Below are positions 1 to 5,145 of a stretch of 5,608 bases of DNA, one piece after another. The notes beneath the pieces were generated by a model. It was not told the origin of the DNA. It searched no databases and saw only the letters and a program-made list of their open reading frames with translations. Source of the DNA: an uncultured Bacteroidota bacterium (lineage in GTDB: Bacteria; Bacteroidota; Bacteroidia; Bacteroidales; SZUA-534). The stretch is taken from positions 1 to 5,608 of the forward strand of contig CALCFP010000441.1 in assembly GCA_937900725.1 (NCBI GenBank). The letters are read 5' to 3'. The position numbers were made by a program, and so were the translations under genes. How positions within the stretch are numbered: the first letter of the stretch is position 1; each line of letters opens with the position of its first letter.

Positions 1-138
1 CATAAACGTATAGCCTTCGGGGCATTTTTCGTACTCCTCAAATCCTGGATTGAGTACCATATTGTCAACTTCCTGCGCTCCTGCAAACAGCGGGCAAACG
101 CATAATGCGACAATCAGTGTCTGCAATTTGTTTTTCAT
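1..138 (-). CDS. Exported protein, N-terminal part (runs off left edge)
   Basis: The reading frame is open for 46 codons from an ATG at 138 to the window edge, so only the N-terminus is seen. It begins MKNKLQTLIVALCVCPLFAG, a classical signal peptide: Lys-rich n-region, hydrophobic core, and a likely cleavage after the Ala-Gly-Ala at about residues 19-21. The mature start then reads MVLNPGFEEYEKCPEGY. An N(L/V)xNPxFEEYxxCP start just after the signal peptide is familiar from large secreted or outer-membrane Bacteroidota proteins, many with a carbohydrate-binding-like N-domain and a C-terminal OmpA or sorting domain. Which C-terminal part this one has cannot be seen. It is divergent from the small gene at 304. 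Export is well supported; the family beyond that is inference. Confidence 0.8.
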   Translation of the reverse strand, partial: MKNKLQTLIVALCVCPLFAGAQEVDNMVLNPGFEEYEKCPEGYTFM

Positions 139-194
139 TTAGTGTTTAGTATTTAAATAGTTAAGAATTAATTCGATTCTTTTTCACACAACTT

Positions 195-202
195 TAAAGG
201 TA
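195..202 (-). promoter_or_regulatory. Possible -7 box for the exported protein
   Basis: The minus strand reads TACCTTTA, one base from the Bacteroides -7 consensus TAnnTTTG, about 57 bases upstream of the ATG at 138. A clear -33 TTTG partner is not visible, so this is a weak call. Confidence 0.3.
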
Positions 203-303
203 TGTATAAAAAGAAAGCGAATGCCTGCAAGTTATCGACACGAAACTAACAATCGCGCATAAACGGCGTGCGGAAGATATTATACAAAAAGCACGAATAT
301 TCA

Positions 304-498
304 ATGATTCAATTGTGTAATAAAAACAACTATGTCCACACAAATGACAAAGAAGGTTATTCGCAATTCGCCGAGAATTGTTACGTATGGACGTCGTGCT
401 CAAACAAAGAAAAGTTAAAAGCCTTAAAATATCTATTCGACAATATAGATATCTCTCCTGATGTGGAATTTGAACTTAAACCATTAAACAACGACTAA
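304..498 (+). CDS. Small unrecognised protein (64 aa)
   Basis: I do not recognise this gene. The frame stays open from a stop at 247-249. The first ATG (304) gives 64 residues starting MIQLCNKNNYVHTNDKEGYS; a GTG at 268 would add 12 basic residues. I prefer 304 because it is an ATG, but neither start has a clear ribosome binding site. The product has no signal peptide and no membrane segment. Its middle holds an aromatic and Cys-rich patch (ENCYVWTSCS, about residues 28-37), followed by a helical Lys/Leu stretch and an acidic C-terminus (DISPDVEFELKPLNND). The strongest support that it is real is the intrinsic terminator six bases after its stop, pointing the right way and having no other plus-strand gene to serve. 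It could be a small regulator or an orphan protein; no function is claimed. Confidence 0.55.
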   Translation: MIQLCNKNNYVHTNDKEGYSQFAENCYVWTSCSNKEKLKALKYLFDNIDISPDVEFELKPLNND

Positions 499-504
499 TC
501 GCAC

Positions 505-546
505 AACGCCCAAACCAACTTGAGAAATGGCTTGGGCGTTTGTTTT
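505..546 (+). terminator. Intrinsic terminator after the small gene
   Basis: Positions 505-517 (AACGCCCAAACCA) pair with 528-540 (TGGCTTGGGCGTT), giving a 13-base stem with one A-C mismatch and a 10-base loop. The plus strand then reads TGTTTT. The T-rich tail lies only on this side, so it mainly serves plus-strand transcription. The methyltransferase ending at 581 on the other strand may still use the hairpin as a 3' boundary. Confidence 0.8.
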
Positions 547-580
547 CCGCAAAACTCAAACAGAAAAGCGTGAATAATTT

Positions 581-1186
581 TCACGCACTCTTTCTCATCA
601 CCGCTATTGCGCAAGGCATTTTGCCTTCCACTAATTTGTACTCCACATTCTCATAACCTAAAGAAACGAAAAATTGCTTGTAGGTATCCAGAGAGAAATG
701 CTTCTTGAAATCGAGGCCGAGTTTTTGGAGGAAACGGGCGCCGAAGTTTGGCTTTCCGTTGTGGGCAACGTTCACGTAGGTGGGGATGATGATTTTCCCA
801 CAAGGCTTGCAGACTCTTTCAAGTTCGCGGAGAGCGCCCTGAGGATCGTCGAGAAGGTGGATTACATTGCCAGCCACAACGCTATCGAAGGAAGCATCAG
901 CAAACTCCAAATGCATAATATCAGCACTACGGAACTCCACATTCTGCAACTTGGCGCAACGCTTGCGGGCCTGCCTCAACATACCGTCGGAGAAATCTGT
1001 CGCAACAAGATTTGCACATTTCTGAGCAAGCGAATACGAGATCTTTCCAGTTCCGCAGGCACATTCCAACACGGAATCTCCCTCTGACACAAAACTTGCA
1101 GTAGCAAGGCCCAATTCCTTATAAACCTTGCCATTATATACATTCTCAAAAAAGTCGTAAAGACCCGAAACATTGTCCCAAAACAT
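581..1186 (-). CDS. Class I SAM-dependent methyltransferase (UbiE/Methyltransf_11 type)
   Basis: This 201-residue protein has the usual length and motif order of a small cytosolic class I methyltransferase. SAM-binding motif I is VLECACGTGKIS (residues 39-50). The acidic end of strand 2 is ATDFS with Asp64. Motif II/III is SADIMHLEF (87-95), followed by FDSVVAGNVIHLLDDP (100-115) and then GKIIIPTYVN (120-129). In motif I the first acidic residue is Glu and a Cys-Ala-Cys precedes GTG, where many relatives have Gly; the GxG needed for SAM binding is kept. The methyl acceptor cannot be told from sequence; small molecules are typical for this group. The ATG at 1186 sits about 28 bases below a perfect TATATTTG -7 box, which supports this start. 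It lies 76 bases downstream of the ATPase gene on the same strand. A decayed homologue lies at 2914-3035. Confidence 0.92.
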   Translation of the reverse strand: MFWDNVSGLYDFFENVYNGKVYKELGLATASFVSEGDSVLECACGTGKISYSLAQKCANLVATDFSDGMLRQARKRCAKLQNVEFRSADIMHLEFADASFDSVVAGNVIHLLDDPQGALRELERVCKPCGKIIIPTYVNVAHNGKPNFGARFLQKLGLDFKKHFSLDTYKQFFVSLGYENVEYKLVEGKMPCAIAVMRKSA

Positions 1187-1213
1187 AATGATTGATTTAA
1201 TTGATTAATGATA

Positions 1214-1221
1214 CAAATATA
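1214..1221 (-). promoter_or_regulatory. -7 promoter box of the methyltransferase gene
   Basis: The minus strand reads TATATTTG, a perfect match to the Bacteroidota -7 consensus TAnnTTTG. It is placed to give a leader of about 20 bases before the ATG at 1186. The -33 region is only T-rich, without a clean TTTG. The methyltransferase can therefore probably be transcribed separately from the ATPase upstream of it. Confidence 0.6.
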
Positions 1222-1262
1222 AGGTTGGTTTTCAAGAAAAAGTGTGTGAAAAATTGACAAAT

Positions 1263-2600
1263 TCAGTCAGAAGTACCCAAACCTTCTCTCCTAAAAAACG
1301 CCTCGGCTGAATACAACGGAATGTTCTCCATCCAAGTCTGATCGATATATGGCTTCATCGACAAACGGAGTCCTTTCAATTGACAATCAGGAAATTCGTT
1401 AGTCACAAAGGTATTAAGGGATTTTGACCTGACATTCTCCTCGGCCTTAACTTCCACAGGAACCACCCTATCGTTAGATTGCACTACATAATCAACTTCA
1501 AGAGTAGAATTTTCCTTAGAATAATAAAAAATATTCTTGTCCATTTCGGCGTGAAGTTCAAGCGACTTAATCTGAGAGAGAACAAAATTTTCAGTGAAAG
1601 AACCCTTAAACTCAGAAAAAACCTGCATCCCAACAAGCATTTCCTTTGAACGCGCTCCAACAAGACAAGCCAGCAAACCACAATCGAGCAGATAAATCTT
1701 AAAAGCCGAATCATCGGAATAAAACTTCAAAGGCTCTTTCGGACGGCTTATTCGCTTTACTTTATATATCAGGCCTGCATCCACAAGCCACTGTATCGCC
1801 TTCTCGAAATCGGAAGCACGCGAACCCTTGCGCACAACACCAAAAAGGAATTTCTTGTTTTCCTTGGCCAACTGCGCGGGTATGCTCTCCCAAACTTGAC
1901 GAATCCTGACAACCTCGCTATCAGTATGCTTGCCCATATCCAGATTGTAATTCGACAGAATCGCCCTTTGAATCTTCCTTGTCTGAGATGCGTCGTGAGT
2001 ATCAATCCATTTCTTGACAGCCTCGGGCATTCCGCCACAGAAATAGTACTGTCGCAAATATTCCACAAGCACCTCGTGCTGAATCCTGATAGTCTCCCAG
2101 TCGAGTTTGCGCAACGATTCAGCAAGCATATTCCTACCGTTAGCCAAAAGAAACTCATCAAAAGTCATCGGATACATTCTAAGATCATCAATCTTACCAA
2201 CGGGGAAACTCTCATTTTTGCGCAACGATATCCCAAGCAATGAACCTGCAACCACTACGTGAAGGCTCCTTGCATCTTCACAAAAATACTTCAACGAAGA
2301 TATTCCATTGGGCACTTCCTGAATCTCATCAAAAAATAGCAATGTTTTATCGGGAACAATTTTCACCTCATAAAATTGCTGTAATTGATAGATAATCCTG
2401 TCAACATTAAAATCCGTGAACAAAGTATTGGCAAAAGGATTGTTATGACAATTCACATAAAGCATATTGTCAAACTCCGACTCTCCAAACTTCTTGACAA
2501 TATAGGTCTTTCCCACCTGACGCGCCCCAAGCACAACAAGCGGTTTATGGTCAACTTTCGACTTCCATTTGAGCAGTTCCTTGTATATATTTCTTTCCAT
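1263..2600 (-). CDS. AAA-family ATPase with C-terminal DUF4143 nuclease-like domain
   Basis: This is a 445-residue P-loop ATPase of the AAA_14 plus DUF4143 architecture, abundant and often multi-copy in Bacteroidales. The N-terminal ATPase domain has Walker A GARQVGKT (residues 25-32), Walker B LLFFDEIQ (87-94, Asp91 and Glu92), and a sensor-like VVVAGSLLG (115-123). A helical middle contains YYFCGGMPEAV (185-195) and a winged-helix-like stretch at about 230-285. The C-terminal domain shows PD-(D/E)XK-like spacing: Glu337, LEVDYVV (Asp370), and VPVEVKAEE (Glu383, Lys385). The biological role of the family is poorly defined. Nuclease activity is not shown and the fold may only bind nucleic acid or partners. 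The frame extends to an ATG at 2645, but MERNIYKELLKWKSK starting at 2600 is the family's normal N-terminus, so I use 2600. The gene looks intact. Confidence 0.93.
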   Translation of the reverse strand: MERNIYKELLKWKSKVDHKPLVVLGARQVGKTYIVKKFGESEFDNMLYVNCHNNPFANTLFTDFNVDRIIYQLQQFYEVKIVPDKTLLFFDEIQEVPNGISSLKYFCEDARSLHVVVAGSLLGISLRKNESFPVGKIDDLRMYPMTFDEFLLANGRNMLAESLRKLDWETIRIQHEVLVEYLRQYYFCGGMPEAVKKWIDTHDASQTRKIQRAILSNYNLDMGKHTDSEVVRIRQVWESIPAQLAKENKKFLFGVVRKGSRASDFEKAIQWLVDAGLIYKVKRISRPKEPLKFYSDDSAFKIYLLDCGLLACLVGARSKEMLVGMQVFSEFKGSFTENFVLSQIKSLELHAEMDKNIFYYSKENSTLEVDYVVQSNDRVVPVEVKAEENVRSKSLNTFVTNEFPDCQLKGLRLSMKPYIDQTWMENIPLYSAEAFFRREGLGTSD

Positions 2601-2627
2601 AAACTTCAATTTCGAAAACCAACACTG

Positions 2628-2635
2628 CAAATGTG
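2628..2635 (-). promoter_or_regulatory. Possible -7 box of the ATPase gene
   Basis: The minus strand reads CACATTTG, one mismatch from TAnnTTTG, with a TTG 20 bases further upstream. Use of this box would place the ATG at 2645 upstream of the transcript start, which agrees with translation from 2600. TTTGTTTG at 2642-2649 is an equally weak alternative. Confidence 0.3.
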
Positions 2636-2669
2636 CTAAAAACAAACAAATTACACAACAACAATACGA

Positions 2670-2788
2670 TTTTATGAGGGATCAATTATTAAAAAATAAC
2701 AATTTTATGAGGGAACAAACATTCAAAAACCACAATTTTATGAGGGAACAAACATTCAAAAACCACAATTTTATGAGGATAACCACAA
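2670..2788. repeat. 33-bp tandem direct repeat, 3.3 units, upstream of the ATPase gene
   Basis: Units begin at 2670, 2703, 2736 and 2769, an exact 33-base period. All begin TTTTATGAGG (TTTTATGAGGG in the first three). Units 2 and 3 are identical over all 33 bases. Unit 1 keeps the first 12 bases but diverges in the middle, and unit 4 is cut off after about 10-20 bases. The block lies 70 to 190 bases upstream of the ATPase start, just beyond the likely promoter, and stops 8 bases before a minus-strand terminator hairpin. A period of 33 is close to three helical turns, so the conserved box recurs on the same face of the DNA. This suits cooperative binding of a regulator, but the number of units is too small and there are no spacers, so it is not a CRISPR array. 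Confidence 0.9.
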
Positions 2789-2821
2789 AAAAAAGCCTTC
2801 CGAATTCCAAAATCCAGAAGG
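2787..2821 (-). terminator. Strong intrinsic terminator on the minus strand
   Basis: Read on the minus strand, CCTTCTGGAT pairs with ATTCGGAAGG around a 6-base loop: a 10-pair stem with two G-T wobbles. It is followed at once by C and eight T (2794-2787). The plus strand has no comparable U tract. The only minus-strand coding sequence upstream is the methyltransferase remnant that ends at 2914, so the hairpin is probably that dead gene's terminator. It now shields the repeat block and ATPase promoter from transcription entering from the right. Confidence 0.85.
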
Positions 2822-2869
2822 TTCTTCAATATATATATTTCTCCTAAAATTCATTACTGATATACCAAA

Positions 2870-2879
2870 ATGTTAACAT
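2870..2879. promoter_or_regulatory. 10-bp perfect palindrome in AT-rich spacer
   Basis: ATGTTAACAT is a perfect palindrome in the AT-rich spacer between the terminator and the methyltransferase remnant. It could be an operator for the HAD gene 170 bases downstream, but a short palindrome in AT-rich DNA can occur by chance. The rest of 2822-2913 shows nothing I can name. Confidence 0.15.
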
Positions 2880-2913
2880 CTTGATTTCAAATACAATATC
2901 CACAACAAATTTC

Positions 2914-3035
2914 CTAACCGCAATTTTCAATCACTGTTATCGTGCAAGGCATCTTGCCTTCCGCAACCTGCACTCCACTTCAGCATATCCAAGACTATCG
3001 AAAAACTCCTTATTTTTCTGCGGGAAATGCTACTT
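2914..3035 (-). pseudogene. Remnant of a second methyltransferase gene (C-terminal end only)
   Basis: The minus strand here matches the last third of the methyltransferase at 581-1186. Read in sections it gives KEFFDSLGYAEVEC and then AEGKMPCTITV, against KQFFVSLGYENVEY and VEGKMPCAIAV in the intact protein (about residues 170-196). By manual alignment of 2932-3035 with 599-706, 75 of about 104 aligned bases match. One base is missing between the two blocks (near 2963), shifting the frame, and one codon is missing near 3012. The codon at 3030-3032 reads TAG on the minus strand where the intact gene has Lys162. Similarity stops at about 3035, twelve bases before the HAD start; the other two thirds of the gene are gone. 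After the match the frame ends in a stop at 2914-2916. It is clearly non-functional as an enzyme. Confidence 0.85.
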
Positions 3036-3046
3036 TCGCACCCATT

Positions 3047-3784
3047 ATGGAAAACATCGAAATTGAATCAGCGACAACCCGATTTTTGGCGAAAAGCAAT
3101 TACAAACGGCTTGACATCAAGGCCGTTATGTTTGATATGGACGGTGTCATTTTCAACAGTATGCCATTGCACGCCGAGGCTTGGGTAAAGACATTTGCCG
3201 AATGCGGAATATCGTTCTCGAAATATCAGGTTTACCTGAATGAGGGCCGTACGGGCGCATCCACCATTGACGAGGAGTTCCAGAAGGCTTACGGCCGACA
3301 CAGCACCATTGAGGAGCAGAAGGAAATATATCGGATTAAAAGCGGGCATTTCAAGCAGTTGCCAAAGCCCGAACTCATACCAAACATTGCAGATGTGGTG
3401 CAGTGCCTTGCCAACAACAACATAGCCAGGACCATTGTGACTGGTTCGGGCGAAAGCACTACGCTCGACCGCATTGACAGCCTCTTTCCTGGCCTGTTCA
3501 ACCGTAGCCAAATGGTCACTGCTCACGATGTGAGTCAAGGCAAGCCGTTTCCCGAACCATATCTTATGGGGTTGCAGAAACTTGGCGTCGCTCCAAACGA
3601 GGCAATCGTGGTTGAAAACGCACCGCTTGGCATACGCGCAGGAGTATCGGCTGGAGTATTCACGATTGGCGTAAACACAGGCATCCTATCGCGTTCCGAC
3701 CTTGAAAAGGCTGGTGCCGACCTTGTTTTCGACAATATGTCGCAATTGCTTGAAGCACTGCCGTTGCTAATAAATTGCAATTGA
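3047..3784 (+). CDS. HAD-superfamily hydrolase, beta-phosphoglucomutase-like
   Basis: A 245-residue cytosolic HAD enzyme of subfamily I. Motif I is FDMDGVIF (residues 29-36, nucleophile Asp30 and acid/base Asp32). A small helical cap follows, including EGRTGAST (66-73). Motif II is VTGSG (131-135), motif III is the Lys of QGKPFPEPY (Lys166), and motif IV is VVENAPLG (188-195), where Glu-Asn replaces the more usual acidic pair. The whole pattern (SMPLHAEAW, EGRTGAST, ENAPLGIRAG) is that of a Bacteroidales group annotated as HAD hydrolase or beta-phosphoglucomutase; the substrate is probably a sugar phosphate but unproven. The open frame reaches back to a GTG at 2942, but those 35 codons are antisense to the methyltransferase remnant. 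The ATG at 3047 gives the roughly 28-residue lead before motif I normal for this group. No TAnnTTTG box was found upstream. Confidence 0.92.
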   Translation: MENIEIESATTRFLAKSNYKRLDIKAVMFDMDGVIFNSMPLHAEAWVKTFAECGISFSKYQVYLNEGRTGASTIDEEFQKAYGRHSTIEEQKEIYRIKSGHFKQLPKPELIPNIADVVQCLANNNIARTIVTGSGESTTLDRIDSLFPGLFNRSQMVTAHDVSQGKPFPEPYLMGLQKLGVAPNEAIVVENAPLGIRAGVSAGVFTIGVNTGILSRSDLEKAGADLVFDNMSQLLEALPLLINCN

Positions 3785-3809
3785 ACGGAAAACGATTCGC
3801 CATAATCAC

Positions 3810-3817
3810 TAAATTTG
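3810..3817 (+). promoter_or_regulatory. -7 promoter box of the flavoprotein/DJ-1 pair
   Basis: TAAATTTG matches the Bacteroidota -7 consensus TAnnTTTG exactly and lies 27 bases upstream of the ATG at 3845, giving a leader of about 20 bases. It is 26 bases past the HAD stop. A -33 TTTG at the expected distance is not evident. It suggests the flavoprotein gene starts its own transcript. Confidence 0.55.
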
Positions 3818-3844
3818 AAATCGACAACAAAAACACATACATAT

Positions 3845-4465
3845 ATGAAAGTTCTGCTAATCAACGCAAGCCCACACCCAAAAGGCTGTACTTATACGGC
3901 ACTTTGCGAAGTGGCATCTGCACTCAATAAAAACGGAATAGAAACTGAAATGATGCAACTTGGCGTTCAGCCGATAGCAGGTTGCATCGGTTGCGCAAAA
4001 TGTCGCGAAACGGGCAATTGTTTCCGTGGCGATATTGTGAACCAATTTGTTGACATTGCCGACCAATTCGACGGCTACGTCTTTGGCTCACCTGTTCACT
4101 ACGCATCAGCCGACGGGGCCATCACCTCGTTTATGGACCGCATATTTTATGCATCATCGGCAAAAATGAAGAACAAGCCCGCCTGCGCTGTTGTAAGTTG
4201 CCGTCGTGGTGGCGCAACCGCATCGCTCGACCAACTGAACAAATATTTCACAATCAACTGTATGCCGATTGTTTCGTCGAATTACTGGAATATGGTCCAC
4301 GGAAGCAAGCCTGAAGACGTTCTGCAAGACCTTGAAGGAATGCAGACAATGAGAATCCTTGGCAACAATATGGCCTGGTTGCTGAAATGCATCGAGGCTG
4401 GGAAAAACAACGGCGTTGTCGCTCCCGCCACCGAACAGAAAGTTTGGACTAACTACATTAGATGA
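3845..4465 (+). CDS. Flavodoxin-fold NAD(P)H-dependent FMN reductase, iron-sulfur flavoprotein-like
   Basis: A 206-residue flavodoxin-fold protein of the NADPH-dependent FMN reductase family, expected to pass electrons from a nicotinamide cofactor or another donor through bound FMN in the cytosol. The first strand and phosphate-binding loop are MKVLLINASPHPKGCTYT (residues 1-18). The FMN loop is FGSPVHYASADG (80-91), and a third loop has RRGGAT (120-125). Between strands 2 and 3 lies GCIGCAKCRETGNC, with Cys47, 50, 53 and 59 spaced C-x2-C-x2-C-x5-C. That is the compact [4Fe-4S] spacing of iron-sulfur flavoproteins (C-x2-C-x2-C-x4-7-C). I therefore expect a cluster in addition to FMN, though relatives with partly kept cysteines exist. 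An upstream in-frame ATG at 3815 overlaps the promoter box and is unlikely. The DJ-1 gene follows after 43 bases. Confidence 0.9.
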   Translation: MKVLLINASPHPKGCTYTALCEVASALNKNGIETEMMQLGVQPIAGCIGCAKCRETGNCFRGDIVNQFVDIADQFDGYVFGSPVHYASADGAITSFMDRIFYASSAKMKNKPACAVVSCRRGGATASLDQLNKYFTINCMPIVSSNYWNMVHGSKPEDVLQDLEGMQTMRILGNNMAWLLKCIEAGKNNGVVAPATEQKVWTNYIR

Positions 4466-4508
4466 TTTAGGATTTTTCAATTCACAATTCATAATTAAAC
4501 TTTACAAT

Positions 4509-5060
4509 ATGAACGCATTTGTATTTCTTGCCAATGGATTTGAGGATATCGAAGCGATATCGCCCATCGACATTTTGCGCCGTGGTGGCGTCAATGTGAC
4601 TACCGTTTCCATAACAGACTCTGTTGATGTGCAATCGTCGCACGGCATCAGCGTAAAGGCCGACACAACAATCGGCAAGGCCGACTTTGGCAATGGCGAT
4701 GCTGTGATTCTCCCTGGCGGATATCCAGGATACAAGAACCTTGGCGAGTCGGAAGCAGTTGGCAAGATTGTAAAATCGTACTTCGAGAGCGGTAAAATAG
4801 TCGGTGCCATTTGTGGCGCACCAACCGTATTGGCTATCAACAAAGTGGCTGAAGGCTCTACCTTGACGTGCCACAGTTGCGCAATCGAGATTATGGACGA
4901 ACGCTACAACTACGTTGGTGGCGATGTGGTCTGCGACCGAAACCTGATAACCTCCGCTGGTGCTGGGCTGTCAATCGACTTCGGCCTTGAACTGCTTGGC
5001 GCACTCACTGACGAAGCCACTGTTGACAAGGTTAAAAAGGCTATGGAACTTGCTCTGTAA
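4509..5060 (+). CDS. DJ-1/PfpI family protein (YajL/DJ-1 subgroup)
   Basis: A 183-residue protein, the normal size for the DJ-1/YajL/ThiJ subgroup. It opens MNAFVFLANGFEDIEAISPI; Glu15 is the conserved Glu that lowers the pKa of the reactive cysteine. The nucleophile elbow is GAICGAPTVLA with Cys102, and LTCHSC places His122 where DJ-1 has its His126. ILPGGYPGYKNL (67-78) and ITSAGAGLSIDFGLELL (147-163) are further family signatures. Members protect against oxidative and carbonyl stress. Glyoxalase or deglycase, chaperone and redox-sensor activities have all been proposed, and sequence cannot choose between them. The ATG at 4509 is preferred over a TTG at 4416 that overlaps the flavoprotein gene. 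The 43-base gap, without its own TAnnTTTG box, suggests co-transcription with the flavoprotein. Confidence 0.94.
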   Translation: MNAFVFLANGFEDIEAISPIDILRRGGVNVTTVSITDSVDVQSSHGISVKADTTIGKADFGNGDAVILPGGYPGYKNLGESEAVGKIVKSYFESGKIVGAICGAPTVLAINKVAEGSTLTCHSCAIEIMDERYNYVGGDVVCDRNLITSAGAGLSIDFGLELLGALTDEATVDKVKKAMELAL

Positions 5061-5086
5061 TTTCAAATTGCAGAGCAATACATTTT
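5050..5086 (+). terminator. Hairpin terminator overlapping the DJ-1 stop codon
   Basis: TTGCTCTG-T-AATT (5050-5062) pairs with AATT-G-CAGAGCAA (5066-5078) around a 3-base TCA loop: 13 pairs with one T-G wobble. The stop codon TAA (5058-5060) lies inside the left arm. The downstream tail is TACATTTT, so the T run is displaced by four bases and termination may be partial. Confidence 0.65.
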
Positions 5087-5145
5087 AAAGGCACATTAAA
5101 ATAATCAGCATTATACGCTTATCTGCCCCCAAAATAAAGAATACT

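Noticed and set aside
194..403. Minus-strand open frame of 69 codons opposite the small gene
   Set aside because: It has no promoter or terminator on that strand, and the directional terminator at 505-546 favours the plus-strand gene.
674..1087. Plus-strand open frame of 137 codons
   Set aside because: It is the antisense shadow of the well-supported methyltransferase.
2670..2788. CRISPR array
   Set aside because: The units are contiguous with no unique spacers, number only about three, and no cas gene is nearby.
2569..2847. Plus-strand open frame of 92 codons running through the 33-bp repeats, giving an 11-residue protein repeat (FMREQTFKNHN)
   Set aside because: It overlaps the ATPase start on the antisense side and runs through a terminator hairpin. 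It stays open only because 33 is a multiple of three and the unit lacks stops. It has no promoter or ribosome site.
3068..3538. Minus-strand open frame of 156 codons
   Set aside because: It is the antisense shadow of the HAD gene, whose catalytic motifs are all in the plus frame.
4480..4500. Short direct repeats (CAATTCA twice, then a degenerate copy) between the flavoprotein and DJ-1 genes
   Set aside because: This is simple AT-rich sequence only 14-20 bases long, and no functional pattern stands out.
4545..4561. Perfect inverted repeat GATATCG-AAG-CGATATC near the 5' end of the DJ-1 gene
   Set aside because: It lies inside codons for the conserved EDIEAIS block, so the coding constraint and chance explain it. 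It is too short to claim as an operator.
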